In this document: positions 52,412 to 62,876 of the stretch, in pieces
How the letters are laid out: each line of letters opens with the position of its first letter
Numbering within the stretch: position 1 is the first letter of the stretch
From: Desulfuromusa kysingii
GTDB taxonomy: Bacteria; Desulfobacterota; Desulfuromonadia; Desulfuromonadales; Geopsychrobacteraceae
Assembly (NCBI RefSeq): GCF_900107645.1
Contig: NZ_FNQN01000001.1
Location: 393,390 to 457,389 of the forward strand
Length of the DNA: 64,000 nucleotides
Direction of reading: 5' to 3'
Made by a program: the position numbers and the translations under genes
The notes under the pieces: model-generated
Told to the model about the DNA's origin: nothing
Databases searched by the model: none
What the model saw: the letters and a program-made list of their open reading frames with translations, nothing else

Positions 52412-54691
52412 ATGGCCAAACGTTACCGTGTTATCAAGCGGGATGGGGAATCCGCTGCACTGGACATAGCAAAAATTCGCAAGGTTATTCAATGGGCTGC
52501 AGAGGGGCTGGATATCAATCCGATTGAGTTGGAATCAAACCTGGAGATTCATTTTCGCAATAATATGACCACGGGGGAAATCCATGAAACCGTCATCGAG
52601 ACATCGTTACGGCTAACCTCTATTGAGGAGCCGGATTGGCGGATCCTGGCAGCCCGTTTGAAGCTGGTTGATTTTTACAAACGGGTCCACATGGCCCGGG
52701 GGATTCCTTACGAATACCGCTACCCCAGTTATTGTCAGACGGTGAAAGATTTTGTTGCTAAGGGGATCTATACTCCTGTGCTGCTGGAGAAGTATGCAGA
52801 CAAAGATCTCCATAAAGCCGGACAGTTTTTACAGCAGGATTACGACTATGACTACGATTTTGCCGGGATCAGCCTACTGATCAAACGTTATATGCTCGAA
52901 TATGAAAATCAGGTCATCGAGATGCCTCAGGAAGCGTTGTTGACGATTGCATTGTTGATTGAACAGAATCAGCCGCAAGAAATCCGCCTGCAGCGGGTGC
53001 GCGATACCTACAGTATGTTGGCCAGACGTAAAATTTCTCTGGCAACGCCGATCCTAATCAACCTGCGTAAACCGAACGGCAATCTGTCCAGTTGCTTTAT
53101 CACCGCCTTTGACGATGATACCAACAGTATTTTTCATACTTTTGAGCAGGTCGGTCAGATCAGTTCTGGTGGCGGTGGTGTTGGTGTCAGCATCAGTCGC
53201 ATTCGTTCACAGGGGGCGCGAATCCGCAACTCTCTCGGTCGGGCTGGTGGCGTCGTGCCAAATATTCGCGTTGTTAACGATATCGCCCTGTATTTTAATC
53301 AAGGTGGGAAACGGGCTGGAGCGGTCACTGTCGCTTTGGATAGCTGGCACCTGGATATGGAAGATTTCCTTGAGTTACAAACCGAAAATGGTGATCAACG
53401 GCGCAAGGCTTATGATGTGTTCCCACAGGTTGTGGTTTCTGATCGGTTTATGCGTGCGGTCGAACATAGCGAAGACTGGTACCTGTTTGATCCCCATGAA
53501 ATTCGCAGCAAATACCAATATGAATTGGCTGATTTGTGGGGTGAAGAGTTTGAGACAGCGCTGGATCATCTTTACACCGAGGTCGATGAGGGTCATATCG
53601 AGCTGTTTGAGAAGGTCAATGCTAAGGATCTTTACAAGCAGATCATGAAGGTACAGATTGAGAGTGGTATGCCTTATATCTCTTTTAAAGATACCATCAA
53701 TCGGGCCAATCCAAACAAACATATCGGCATCATTCCCTGCACAAACCTCTGTGTCGAATCCTTCTCGGTGGTTAAGCCGACCAGAATTGGACCACAGCGG
53801 TTTGAGAATGGCAGCATTCACCGGGATGTGGAGCCGGGGTTGGTACATACTTGTAATCTAGTTTCTCTTAATCTGGCCAATCTTGAAGATGATGAGTTTT
53901 CAAGCGTCTGTGAAACGGCTGTGCGCATCCTCGATAACTGTATCGATATCACTGATGTCCCAGTCGCCGAAGGGCAGCGACACAATGAGCTGTTACGGAC
54001 TATCGGCGTCGGCTTGATGGGGTTGGCTGATTATCTGGCGCGTCGTGATATCCCTTATATCGGGGCCACTGATGCAGTGGATAAACTTGCAGAAGAGTTC
54101 GCCTATCATTGTACGTCGGCAAGCTGTAAACTGGCAGAGGAGCGGGGTGGTTATCCGCTGTTTGCGGGGAGTGACTGGTCGCAGGGGTTAATCCTTAGCC
54201 GTGACCGCAGTTGGTTTGCGGAGCATGCAACTCTGGATTGGGACACATTGTTCGACCGGATTGCCAAGTATGGCATCCGTAACAGCCATATTACCGCAAT
54301 TGCACCTAATACCAGCAGTTCGATTGTTCAAGGTTGTACCGCGAGTATCTTGCCCATCTTTAGCAAGTTTTATATCGATAATAACAGCAATGGTAATGTC
54401 CCGATTGTGCCACCGTACATTAAGGAGAAGCTCTGGCACTATCAGGAATCAAAGCATATTGATCAAAAAATTATTGTTGACCTCGTGGCGCGATTGCAAA
54501 AATACGTGGATACTGGAATCTCGATGGAGCTATTGTTCAACCTGAATAAAAACATCACCGCTAAGGATATATATGAAACTCACATGGATGCCTGGAAAAA
54601 AGGGTGTAAAGCGATTTATTATACCCGCAGTATCCAGAAAAATAGCAATATCGCTTCGGTTAAGGATGAATGTCTCTCCTGCGCCGGATAG
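52412..54691 (+). CDS. nrdA: Ribonucleotide reductase class Ia, large subunit
   Basis: Reduces ribonucleoside diphosphates to deoxy forms. 759 residues. N-terminal ATP-cone (YRVIKRDGESAALDIAKIRK) for activity control. Active-site cysteines: first pair member in GNLSSCFITAFD, thiyl-radical cysteine region CTNLCVESFSV; tyrosine relay in KAIYYTRSIQKN; C-terminal redox pair CLSC near the end. The radical comes from the NrdB subunit, which needs oxygen to form, so this is the aerobic enzyme. Ribosome site GAGGAAG. nrdB follows 41 bp later. Confidence 0.96.
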   Translation: MAKRYRVIKRDGESAALDIAKIRKVIQWAAEGLDINPIELESNLEIHFRNNMTTGEIHETVIETSLRLTSIEEPDWRILAARLKLVDFYKRVHMARGIPYEYRYPSYCQTVKDFVAKGIYTPVLLEKYADKDLHKAGQFLQQDYDYDYDFAGISLLIKRYMLEYENQVIEMPQEALLTIALLIEQNQPQEIRLQRVRDTYSMLARRKISLATPILINLRKPNGNLSSCFITAFDDDTNSIFHTFEQVGQISSGGGGVGVSISRIRSQGARIRNSLGRAGGVVPNIRVVNDIALYFNQGGKRAGAVTVALDSWHLDMEDFLELQTENGDQRRKAYDVFPQVVVSDRFMRAVEHSEDWYLFDPHEIRSKYQYELADLWGEEFETALDHLYTEVDEGHIELFEKVNAKDLYKQIMKVQIESGMPYISFKDTINRANPNKHIGIIPCTNLCVESFSVVKPTRIGPQRFENGSIHRDVEPGLVHTCNLVSLNLANLEDDEFSSVCETAVRILDNCIDITDVPVAEGQRHNELLRTIGVGLMGLADYLARRDIPYIGATDAVDKLAEEFAYHCTSASCKLAEERGGYPLFAGSDWSQGLILSRDRSWFAEHATLDWDTLFDRIAKYGIRNSHITAIAPNTSSSIVQGCTASILPIFSKFYIDNNSNGNVPIVPPYIKEKLWHYQESKHIDQKIIVDLVARLQKYVDTGISMELLFNLNKNITAKDIYETHMDAWKKGCKAIYYTRSIQKNSNIASVKDECLSCAG

Positions 54692-54732
54692 TATTTGGTT
54701 GAAAGAGAAAATTGTAACAGGGAGGAAAAATC

Positions 54733-55770
54733 ATGGAACCAAAAAGGCTATTTAATCCTGAAGGGGACGACTCTCTTGAAAGCAGACGGATTATCGGCGG
54801 CAATAGTACAAATATTTTCAACCTGAATAATGTCCGTTATCAGTGGGCGAATAAGCTTTATCGCAATATGATGGCTAACTTTTGGATTCCTGAGAAAACG
54901 GATCTTTCCAGCGATATTGAACCTTATAAACATCTGACGGTGGAAGAGCGGCAGGCGTACGATGGAATCCTCTCTTTTTTGATTTTCCTCGATAGTATCC
55001 AGACCAATAACCTGTCGAATATCAACGATTATATCACCGCTCCAGAAGTCAATTTGTTGCTAGCAATTCAGCAGTATCAGGAAGCGATTCATAGTCAGAG
55101 TTATCAGTATGTTGTCGAATCGATCATCCCGACTGACAGGCGTAATTCCATCTATGACAAATGGCGCACCGATAAGGTTTTATTTGAGCGGAATAAATAT
55201 ATTGCCCAGATTTACCAAGACTTTATCGATGACCCAGCGGAAAAAAAGTTTGCGAAAGTTCTGATTGCCAATTATTTGCTGGAAGGGTTGTATTTTTACA
55301 ATGGTTTTAACTTCTTTTACAACCTGGCCAGCCGGAACCTGATGTTGGGAACTTCGGAGATCATCCGTTATATCAATCGTGATGAACTGACCCATTGTGT
55401 GATGTTTGAATTTATCGTGCGAGAAATCCGCGAACTGGAAGCCGATTATTTCTCTGTTGCAGAGGTCGAAGAGATGTTCCGTTTTGCCGTCGATCAGGAG
55501 ATTTCCTGGACCAACCATATCATTGGAGATGGGATCCTCGGAGTCAGTGAAGCGACGACAGAAATGTACACCAAGTGGTTGGCAAATGAACGCTGGAATA
55601 AACTCGGGTTCGGCGGAAAACTCTATGAAGGATTTGACAAAAACCCCTATAAACATTTGGAAAAACTGGCTGATACCGAAGGCGAAGGCGATGTTAAAAG
55701 TAATTTTTTCGAATCGACTGTATCGGCTTACAATCAATCTTCAGTCCTGGATGGTTGGGATGATTTTTGA
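54733..55770 (+). CDS. nrdB: Ribonucleotide reductase class Ia, small (radical) subunit
   Basis: 345-residue di-iron protein supplying the tyrosyl radical. Iron ligands and radical tyrosine are visible: helix with DGILSFLIFLDS, the EAIHSQSYQYV block (Glu, His and Tyr at the spacing of E. coli E115, H118, Y122), the LLEGLYFYNGF helix, and RDELTHCVMFEF. C-terminus NQSSVLDGWDDF, acidic and aromatic, fits the peptide that docks to NrdA. Strong GGAGG site. Tyr retained, so not a Mn/Fe Phe-type variant. Confidence 0.96.
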   Translation: MEPKRLFNPEGDDSLESRRIIGGNSTNIFNLNNVRYQWANKLYRNMMANFWIPEKTDLSSDIEPYKHLTVEERQAYDGILSFLIFLDSIQTNNLSNINDYITAPEVNLLLAIQQYQEAIHSQSYQYVVESIIPTDRRNSIYDKWRTDKVLFERNKYIAQIYQDFIDDPAEKKFAKVLIANYLLEGLYFYNGFNFFYNLASRNLMLGTSEIIRYINRDELTHCVMFEFIVREIRELEADYFSVAEVEEMFRFAVDQEISWTNHIIGDGILGVSEATTEMYTKWLANERWNKLGFGGKLYEGFDKNPYKHLEKLADTEGEGDVKSNFFESTVSAYNQSSVLDGWDDF

Positions 55771-55985
55771 TTGATTTATTTGCGGGGGCCGATATCCTGA
55801 TAAAACAGTTATCTTTTAGAACCAGTGTGTGATTTGGATCTGAGCGGAATTTAGCGTTTGCTCTGGTCCGGAAACCGTCAGTTGCTAATTGAAACAACAA
55901 CACGACTTTCTCCTAGTACTGTGGTCGTTATATGGTCATAATAATCTGATTTTTTCAAACAATCTCATCACAGAAAGCAATCGCC

Positions 55986-56411
55986 ATGGGTTTAAATAAC
56001 AAAGAGAATGAAAAAGCAGAATTTATTATCTGGACTGAAAAATACAGCGTGGAAAACACGGTACTCGACAATCAGCATAAATATTTGATTAAAATTATAA
56101 ATAACCTTTATAACGGCACCCATGGAGATGAGGGTCAATATAATGTAAAGACCATTATTGACGAGCTATGGCGATATACCGATGTCCACTTAAAAACAGA
56201 AGAAAAAATGTTGCAGAACATTAACTATCATCAGTTGGATAGCCATATTCAGCTACATGGGGAGATGGTCGAAAAAATAAAATCCTGGAATTTAACTTCA
56301 GACTGTAATGAAAAAGAAGAACTGACTGCCCTTCTGGATTTTTTAAAGAAATGGTGGACGAATCATATTTTGATTGAAGATCATAAATATGTTGAATTCA
56401 TGCAAAGCTAA
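55986..56411 (+). CDS. Bacteriohemerythrin
   Basis: 141-residue di-iron, oxygen-binding four-helix protein. Ligand pattern is complete: His in DNQHKYLIKIIN, HLKTEE (HxxxE), HIQLHGE (HxxxH) and HILIEDHKYV (HxxxxD). Such single-domain proteins store or sense O2 in microaerophiles and anaerobes. Ribosome site weak (AGAAAG). The diguanylate cyclase gene is convergent immediately downstream, and nrdAB lies upstream. Confidence 0.93.
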   Translation: MGLNNKENEKAEFIIWTEKYSVENTVLDNQHKYLIKIINNLYNGTHGDEGQYNVKTIIDELWRYTDVHLKTEEKMLQNINYHQLDSHIQLHGEMVEKIKSWNLTSDCNEKEELTALLDFLKKWWTNHILIEDHKYVEFMQS

Positions 56412-56447
56412 GGGTTGGTCAGATGAAGCAACCGTCAACCCTTTAGC
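56406..56447. terminator. Hairpin between hemerythrin and diguanylate cyclase genes
   Basis: AGCTAAGGGTTG pairs with CAACCCTTTAGCT (one bulged T), loop 18 nt, in the 63-bp convergent gap. Likely a bidirectional terminator; no clean T-run. Confidence 0.5.
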
Positions 56448-56474
56448 TGTATCCCCATCGCAGCATAAACAGAA

Positions 56475-58091
56475 TTAATCGACCGCAAACGTTAAGGTGT
56501 TTTTCCCTTTGTTTTTAGAGCTGTACATGGCTTTGTCAGCAGCATCGAGTAATCCTTCTAGGCTGGTTCCATTTTCGGGATAGATACTGATTCCAATACT
56601 CACACCGATATGAGCTTCCGACTTTTTAAGAATAAAAGGATCCTGAAAGGTTTTAAGGATTTTCTCCGCCAGCAATTGAACGCCGGAGATGTCTTGAATC
56701 TCAGGAAGTAACACTGCGAACTCATCCCCACCCAAGCGGGCCACAGTATCAGAAGCACGACATTTGGCTTTAATCCGTTCACCGACAGCCACAAGCAGAT
56801 CATCTCCTGCGTCGTGCCCGAGGGTATCGTTGACAGCTTTAAAGCCGTCTAGGTCCATATACATCACCGCAGCTTTACGCTGATAACGTTGACAGCGATA
56901 CAGCACTTGCTGCAAATGCTCAAACAGCAGAGCCCGATTTGGTAATCCGGTCAGTAAGTCGTAGTGGGCCATCGCAAATAGTTTTTCCTGGTAAAACTTT
57001 CTTCGCGTCATTGATTGAGCAAGGAACCAACTGCCAACCATAATGATGATCAAAACTCCTCCCCCCAGCCAGAGAATTTGCCAGAGCAATGGCGATTTTA
57101 TCGCTGCTAATTTTTCTGCGGGAATGAAAGACATCAAAATCCAGAAATATTCAGTGTCAGTCTCCATTCTTTCAGATGCGGCCATCCGTTCTGAGAAAGT
57201 CGTTGCTGCTCCAACCGCTGCGTTCAGTGGGCTGAGTTTGGTAAAAGTATAGACACCATCGTCGGTTTTGATCTGTCCAGACGAGGATGTCTGCATCTTT
57301 TGCCATAGGTCCAGATGCTGTGGCAAAAAGCATTGTTTGTCATTCGGGTTGATCATAAAGCCCCATTCCCGCTCTGAGTCGGGATGTGACAGAAAGTAGC
57401 CATCTTGATTCAACAGCATGATGTCACCGTAGGCGATTAAAGACATCGACTTGATCAGCTTTAAGTAATCTTCACCAAGATAATTGAGGAGTACAATTCC
57501 CTCTTTGGTCCCTGAATCATCGAAAACCGGTGTGCCGAAACGCAACATGGGTTTATAGGGGACCTCAATCGCACCATATTCGACATTTAAGTCAAACGGC
57601 GAAATATACACCTCATTTTTTGCCAGCTTGAATGACTCGGCAAAGTAATAACGGCTCAGTTTGTTCTGCAGTTTTTCTGGATTAATCAGAACCGGGTTGC
57701 CGTTGTTGTAGTTGACGCGAAGAATCTCATTGCCCTGGGCATCAATATAACGAATCTGGTCATACCTTTTTTTCTGGGCGGAAAAAGCGAGTATTCCTCG
57801 TTTAAGGTAATCAAGATCTTTTGTTGAGGAAGGCGCATAACAATTGTTTGAGCTGCCTTGATCAGCCAGAAATAACAGGTCCGAAACCACTGTTGAGAAA
57901 TGTTCTCGGGATAGATCACGCTCGTGATTAATGTAATATTGTTCTTTTTCCAGCAAACTCATTTCGCTGTCGTGGACGCTCGAATAATAGAAGGAGAACA
58001 GCATTCCTCCCAAGATGAGGGAAAGGCAGGGAAATATAATGATAAAGAGCTTTATCGTTTTTTTAAACAGCTCCTCTTTTCCTCTGAGCAT
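56475..58091 (-). CDS. Diguanylate cyclase with periplasmic Cache sensor (GGDEF)
   Basis: 538 residues. N-terminal membrane helix (LFIIIFPCLSLILGGMLF), a periplasmic double Cache domain (about 40-320), a second membrane helix (LLWQILWLGGGVLIIIMVGS), then a GGDEF domain with the active signature ARLGGDEFAVLLPE and the linker HYDLLTGLPNRALLFEHL. The product-inhibition site RxxD is present five residues before GGDEF (RASD). It therefore makes cyclic di-GMP in response to an extracellular small molecule, possibly an amino or carboxylic acid. Convergent with the hemerythrin gene. Confidence 0.94.
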   Translation of the reverse strand: MLRGKEELFKKTIKLFIIIFPCLSLILGGMLFSFYYSSVHDSEMSLLEKEQYYINHERDLSREHFSTVVSDLLFLADQGSSNNCYAPSSTKDLDYLKRGILAFSAQKKRYDQIRYIDAQGNEILRVNYNNGNPVLINPEKLQNKLSRYYFAESFKLAKNEVYISPFDLNVEYGAIEVPYKPMLRFGTPVFDDSGTKEGIVLLNYLGEDYLKLIKSMSLIAYGDIMLLNQDGYFLSHPDSEREWGFMINPNDKQCFLPQHLDLWQKMQTSSSGQIKTDDGVYTFTKLSPLNAAVGAATTFSERMAASERMETDTEYFWILMSFIPAEKLAAIKSPLLWQILWLGGGVLIIIMVGSWFLAQSMTRRKFYQEKLFAMAHYDLLTGLPNRALLFEHLQQVLYRCQRYQRKAAVMYMDLDGFKAVNDTLGHDAGDDLLVAVGERIKAKCRASDTVARLGGDEFAVLLPEIQDISGVQLLAEKILKTFQDPFILKKSEAHIGVSIGISIYPENGTSLEGLLDAADKAMYSSKNKGKNTLTFAVD

Positions 58092-58384
58092 AGAACATTA
58101 TCCTTCTTTATGATTGCCCCTCTATTGGGCTTGTCGGTCAGTATAGAGATACATAATGTGAGGATTACAACCTAATGTCAAAACTATTTCTTAAAAAAAT
58201 CCAAGAAGGTAGTGGTCCTGGTGCTGAGATGCGACTGTTGTCGATGTTTTATCGTGGATCTTTGTTGGGAATAGCGGTAGCTTATTGATTGTTCATTGAA
58301 TGCTATTTATGTTGAGCGGTAAGAATGGATTATTTTTACCGTTGCAACGAGGATGGTTTAGAGCAGGTCTCTTGAGGAAACTCT
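58092..58384. other. 293-bp divergent region before the hybrid kinase
   Basis: Promoter region for cyclase and kinase genes. A 37-codon frame (58175-58288, MSKLFLKKIQEGSGPGAEMR then LLSMFYRGSLLGIAVAY) has GAGG 12 nt upstream of its ATG; too short and isolated to call. No repeat or RNA recognised. Confidence 0.5.
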
Positions 58385-61042
58385 ATGCAAAAGCAGCAAG
58401 AGGAACTATTTAAAGTCTTTTTTGACAATCAAGTTGTCGGGATGATGAAAGTCGGTGCTGAGGGACAATATCAGCATGTCAACAAGCATTGGAGCGAAAT
58501 GATCGGTTATTCGGTTGAAGAGCTCTTGTCGATGAATGTTAAAGCGATAACTCATCCTGACGATTTACCCCGGCAAACCCTCTTTGATTGCGAACTTGAG
58601 GAGGGGACACGAACTTCATATCGGATGGAAAAACGCTACTTGTGTAAGTCTGGGGACGTCCTCTGGGGTGATCTCTCTGTCACCGGGGTCTATGACGCTC
58701 AAGGGACAATGACTGGAATGGTTGAGCTCATTCTCGATATTACTGAGAAGAAGGCTGCAGAGAAAAAACTGGCGATGGTGGAAGAATGGCAACGAACGCT
58801 GTTGAATGCCTCGCCTGACATTATCTGCTTTAAAGATGGAGCAGGACGTTGGTTGCTCGCCAACGAAGCTGATCTGAAATTGTTTCACCTTGAAGGAGTC
58901 GATTATCAAGGCAAAACGGACGTCGATCTGGCACCGTACAGCTCTTTTTTTTCTGCGACCTTTATGAATTGTGCCGCAACGGATGAAAAGGCTTGGACGG
59001 CTGATGGTATTTCTATTGTTGAAGAAATCATTTCGACGCCCGATTGCGGCGAAAAAACCTATGAGGTCATTAAACATCCACTGTTTTATCCGGATGGTCG
59101 TCGCAAGGCTTTGGTTGTTCTAGGTCGGGATATCACCGCTCGAAAAAAAGCTGAAGAGTTGTTGCGGGAGAGTGAAGCAAAGTTCCGTTCCCTGCTTGAC
59201 AGTCTTGAACACATCCCGATCCGTGGTTATGACTCTCAGCGCAAAGTTATTTACTGGAATACCGCTTCTACAGAGGTCTACGGATTTAGCAGGGAAGAGG
59301 CATTAGGCTGTAAGATGGAGGATCTCATTATCCCTGAAAAATTACAGGAGGAGATCGTCGCTGCCGTTGACAGTTGGAGAATGCGTGGTGCGGCTATCCC
59401 ATCGCAAAAATTAGTCCTTTGTGACAGAGATGGCAATGATGTTCCAGTTTATTCTTCGTATATTTTTCATCAAACCGACACCGGGGCGAAAGAGTTATTC
59501 TGTGTTGATATCGATCTGCGTACTCTACACAAGGCGGAAGACCGCTTGCGACGGCTGGCCGCGGCGGTTGAGCAAACGGGAGAAACCATTGTTATTACTG
59601 ACACTGATGGAATTATCGAATATGTGAACTCTGCATTTACTGCGGTCACAGGATATTCCCGCGCCGAGGTTCTCGGCAAGAACCCCAGATTGCTTAATAG
59701 CGGTGAACAGGACGCTGCCGTTTATATAGAACTGTGGGCGACAATTACCCGGGGATATACCTGGAAAGGGCAGTTTGTTAATAAAAAGAAAGATGGCAGC
59801 CGGTTCGTGGAAGCCGTAAGTATTTCCCCGATAGTTGATGAAGTTGGAACAATTGTCAACTTTGTGGCTACAAAGCGGGATATCACCGAGCAACTGCGGA
59901 CAGAAGAGCTGTATCGACAATCGCAGAAAATGGAAGCAGTTGGACAGTTAGCCGGGGGGATAGCGCACGATTTTAATAACATGCTGGCGATTATCCTCGG
60001 TCAGGTCGAGATCGCTTTTATGAAAACATCATCCAATGATCCTCAGTATAAACGTCTGCTCGAGATTCAGGTCGCGGCCAATCGTTCTGCTGAACTGACC
60101 CAGCAATTACTTGGTTTTGCCCGCAAACAACCCAGTAATCCACAGGTTGTCAATATAAATGATGAAGTGACGACTGTGCTGCAGATGTTGAAACGGGTGA
60201 TTGGTGAGCATATTGATCTCCTCTGGCGACCTGGTGAGGAGCCGTTGTTTGTCTCGATCGATTCAGGCCATTTGGGACAAATTTTGACAAATTTGGTTGT
60301 CAATGCCCGGGATGCGATTGCCGGGTCGGGTACCATTTCAATCTCTACCTCCAGCTGTTGTCTTGATGAAGCCTATTGTCTACGGCATCCAGAAAGTCAT
60401 CCTGGCGAATATGTGGAATTGAAAATCAACGATAATGGTTGTGGTATGTCCCCAGAGGCGCTTGAAAAGATTTTTGAGCCGTTTTTTACCACGAAAGAAC
60501 TCCATAGAGGGACCGGCTTAGGTCTGTCGATGGTGTTTGGCTTAGTTAAGCAGAACAACGGTTGCATCACTGTTGAAAGTACTTTAGGTCAGGGATCGTT
60601 GTTTAGTCTCCTTTTCCCGCGGACCTCAAAAGCGGCACAACGACCGCAATCAATAGAGAACAGCATCTTGGTGCGTGGCACTGAAACGATTCTGGTGGTA
60701 GAGGATGAGGCGGCACTTCTCGATATCACTGTCGCAATGTTGACAGAAGCTGGATACGTTGTCCTCTCTGCGCAAGGGCCAAGGGAGGCGATCCGGGTGG
60801 TCGAAAAATTTAATCCACCGGTGCACCTTTTGTTGACCGATATTGTCATGCCTGAAATGAGTGGGGTCGAGCTCAGCGCTCAGCTTGAAGAAAAACGACA
60901 TGAGTTGAAGACACTGTTTATGTCGGGCTATAGCCAGGACAACCTGACTCAACATCGAAGAAAAGGGGAAGATTTACTACAGAAACCTTTCACCGCACAT
61001 CAGTTGACCCAAAAAATCAGAGAAGTCCTAGATCACGAGTAG
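58385..61042 (+). CDS. Cytoplasmic hybrid histidine kinase with four PAS domains and receiver
   Basis: 885 residues, no membrane helix. Four PAS domains in series (about 5-125, 135-250, 265-385, 390-510); the first and last have PAC endings ([21 protein letters not shown]). Then HisKA with phospho-histidine in [16 protein letters not shown], HATPase ([45 protein letters not shown]) and a C-terminal receiver ([10 protein letters not shown]; phospho-Asp in [12 protein letters not shown]). Input is intracellular (redox, small ligand); the output partner is not adjacent. TTGAGGAA before the ATG. Confidence 0.93.
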   Translation: MQKQQEELFKVFFDNQVVGMMKVGAEGQYQHVNKHWSEMIGYSVEELLSMNVKAITHPDDLPRQTLFDCELEEGTRTSYRMEKRYLCKSGDVLWGDLSVTGVYDAQGTMTGMVELILDITEKKAAEKKLAMVEEWQRTLLNASPDIICFKDGAGRWLLANEADLKLFHLEGVDYQGKTDVDLAPYSSFFSATFMNCAATDEKAWTADGISIVEEIISTPDCGEKTYEVIKHPLFYPDGRRKALVVLGRDITARKKAEELLRESEAKFRSLLDSLEHIPIRGYDSQRKVIYWNTASTEVYGFSREEALGCKMEDLIIPEKLQEEIVAAVDSWRMRGAAIPSQKLVLCDRDGNDVPVYSSYIFHQTDTGAKELFCVDIDLRTLHKAEDRLRRLAAAVEQTGETIVITDTDGIIEYVNSAFTAVTGYSRAEVLGKNPRLLNSGEQDAAVYIELWATITRGYTWKGQFVNKKKDGSRFVEAVSISPIVDEVGTIVNFVATKRDITEQLRTEELYRQSQKMEAVGQLAGGIAHDFNNMLAIILGQVEIAFMKTSSNDPQYKRLLEIQVAANRSAELTQQLLGFARKQPSNPQVVNINDEVTTVLQMLKRVIGEHIDLLWRPGEEPLFVSIDSGHLGQILTNLVVNARDAIAGSGTISISTSSCCLDEAYCLRHPESHPGEYVELKINDNGCGMSPEALEKIFEPFFTTKELHRGTGLGLSMVFGLVKQNNGCITVESTLGQGSLFSLLFPRTSKAAQRPQSIENSILVRGTETILVVEDEAALLDITVAMLTEAGYVVLSAQGPREAIRVVEKFNPPVHLLLTDIVMPEMSGVELSAQLEEKRHELKTLFMSGYSQDNLTQHRRKGEDLLQKPFTAHQLTQKIREVLDHE

Positions 61043-61116
61043 GACAACGTGGCGCTCATAACCGCAGAGATATCAGCGGGTCACGCAGATATTTGGGCGC
61101 TGATACTGTTCGCATG

Positions 61117-61148
61117 AAAGGGCCGGTATTGAAACCAGCCCTTTTTTT
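61117..61148 (+). terminator. Intrinsic terminator of the hybrid kinase gene
   Basis: AAAGGGC-C-GGT pairs with ACC-A-GCCCTTT around a 6-nt loop, followed by seven T in total. Confidence 0.8.
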
Positions 61149-61159
61149 ATCGTCGAAAA

Positions 61160-61768
61160 CTATCCGCTGGTTGACATCATACTTTCAGGCTTGATCATTG
61201 CTTCGATCTCCAGACCGATCTGAATCTCATCGCCGACAATCACACTGCCGGTTTCAGTCAGTTTGTTCCAATTTAAACCAAAGTCCTTGCGGTTAAGCAT
61301 CCCGGTGGCCTCGAATCCGGCCCTGAGCTTGCCATCTGGACCAGCCGTTGTTCCAAGGAAACTCCCTTGCAACATAATTTCTTTGGTGACACCTTTTATT
61401 GTGATCTCACCCAGGACAATGATATTGTCCCCGCTACCGGTGATGCTCTTGCTTTTGAAATGGAGCTGTGGATGGTTGGATGCGTCAAAGAAATCGGCAC
61501 TGCGCAAGTGCTGATCGCGTTTTTCGATCCGGGTATCAATGGATGCTGTTTGAATGGTAGCTGCTGCAGAGATCAAGGTCCGGTTATCTGGGTTAGCTTC
61601 AATGATTCCAGTAAAATCGGTGAAGTTTCCTCGCACCTTAAAAACAACCAGATGCTGAACCGAGAAGTGAATTTGTGTATGAGCGCTGTCAACTTGGAAC
61701 CTTGCGGCAAAAGAGGTTGAACAGATGAACAGCAGCGTAAGAAAGGTTAAACCTATTTTTTTATTCAT
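61160..61768 (-). CDS. YceI-family periplasmic lipid-binding protein
   Basis: 202 residues with a signal peptide ([17 protein letters not shown]). The mature part is a YceI beta barrel: [80 protein letters not shown]. The family binds polyisoprenoid-like lipids in the periplasm; precise role unknown. Convergent with the hybrid kinase. Confidence 0.94.
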   Translation of the reverse strand: MNKKIGLTFLTLLFICSTSFAARFQVDSAHTQIHFSVQHLVVFKVRGNFTDFTGIIEANPDNRTLISAAATIQTASIDTRIEKRDQHLRSADFFDASNHPQLHFKSKSITGSGDNIIVLGEITIKGVTKEIMLQGSFLGTTAGPDGKLRAGFEATGMLNRKDFGLNWNKLTETGSVIVGDEIQIGLEIEAMIKPESMMSTSG

Positions 61769-61858
61769 AGAAATTCTCCCTATAACGAGTTAGGGGCTAA
61801 AGATTACCTTTTTGGTAGTATATCATATTGTCAGCCGTTGGAGATAAGAAGGAACAGT

Positions 61859-62305
61859 ATGAAAATATGGATTGATGCAGACGCTTGTCCGAAGCCGATA
61901 AAAGAACTTCTCTATCGCGTTGCAGAGCGCAAGCAAATTATCTTGACACTGGTTGCCAATCGTTCATTGGGGCACCCTACTTCAATGTGGATTCGTTCCA
62001 TTCAGGTTGGTTCCGGGGCAGATGTCGCCGACCAGGAGATTGTCCGCTTGTTAGAGGTTGGTGATCTTGTTGTCACCGCGGATATCCCTCTCGCCGCTGA
62101 GACCATCACTAAGGGGGGCCATGCACTCGATCCTCGCGGGATTTTTTTCAGTGAAGATAATATCCGCGAAAGACTCTCAGTGCGTAATTTTATGGATGAT
62201 TTACGTTCTAATGGGGTTGAAACTGGAGGACCTGCAGCGTACAGCCCCAAGGACAAGCAGAAGTTTGCAAATGAGTTGGATCGTTTCCTGACACGACAGA
62301 GATAA
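61859..62305 (+). CDS. YaiI/YqxD family protein (DUF188)
   Basis: 148 residues from the ATG at 61859 (AAGGA five bases upstream). The family has a PIN-like nuclease fold: [19 protein letters not shown] at the start and [19 protein letters not shown], then [15 protein letters not shown]. Aspartates D5, D7 and the later DxxLA set may bind metal, but no activity is established. Divergent from yceI. Confidence 0.9.
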   Translation: MKIWIDADACPKPIKELLYRVAERKQIILTLVANRSLGHPTSMWIRSIQVGSGADVADQEIVRLLEVGDLVVTADIPLAAETITKGGHALDPRGIFFSEDNIRERLSVRNFMDDLRSNGVETGGPAAYSPKDKQKFANELDRFLTRQR

Positions 62306-62311
62306 TAGTGT

Positions 62312-62755
62312 TTATCTGAGACCCAGAGTCCCGAATATCTTTCCCAGAGCGCGGTTAATAGGGTGGTTTCTTTTGAGACTTTTAAAGACGGGTGGCTTGC
62401 GCAGGCCCAGTTTTTTAAATTCATCAATAATCAAAGGGTTCGGACTGGCAATAAGCCCTTGACGAAAGGTCTTGATGGCCTTGCTCTTGTCCCCTGACAA
62501 TAACAGGATTCGCCCTAAAATAAGGTAATGAAGGGAATTGTTGGGTTCGTGTTTGATCGATTCACGACAGATTTTTGTTGCTGAATGGATGCGGCCTTGC
62601 CCTTTTGCCAAGCAGTAAGCCAAGTAACTTTGTAGCTCAGGTGTGTTTCGATGTTCAGAAACCTGTCCGAGAAAAACCTGAGCCGAATGAATATAGCCCT
62701 TTTCAGCAGCTTCAATCCCTTTTAGTAATAAATCGTCAAGCTGGTCTGGACTCAT
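62312..62755 (-). CDS. Small TPR-repeat protein
   Basis: 147 residues, mostly two to three tetratricopeptide repeats: LLLKGIEAAEKGYIHSAQVF, SYLAYCLAKGQGRIHSATKI, HYLILGRILLLSGDKSKAIK. The end is basic (KPPVFKSLKRNHPINRALG). Probably a scaffold; partner unknown. ATG at 62755 with AAGGAAA upstream. It lies 122 bp downstream of the shikimate kinase on the same strand, with a probable terminator between. Confidence 0.82.
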   Translation of the reverse strand: MSPDQLDDLLLKGIEAAEKGYIHSAQVFLGQVSEHRNTPELQSYLAYCLAKGQGRIHSATKICRESIKHEPNNSLHYLILGRILLLSGDKSKAIKTFRQGLIASPNPLIIDEFKKLGLRKPPVFKSLKRNHPINRALGKIFGTLGLR

Positions 62756-62826
62756 CAAGATTTCCTTTTGTAACGTATTTTGCGTTTATCCGTTGGCAAC
62801 AACTGATTGTAGCCTATTTTAAAGCA

Positions 62827-62860
62827 AAGGTTGGAATAATTTCAATCGCGCTTCAACCTT
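62827..62860 (-). terminator. Probable terminator of the shikimate kinase gene
   Basis: AAGGTTG (62827-62833) pairs with CAACCTT (62854-62860); on the minus strand it continues into TTTGCTTT. Imperfect, 20-nt loop. Confidence 0.4.
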
Positions 62861-62876
62861 CTTTTGGGAAATGTGG

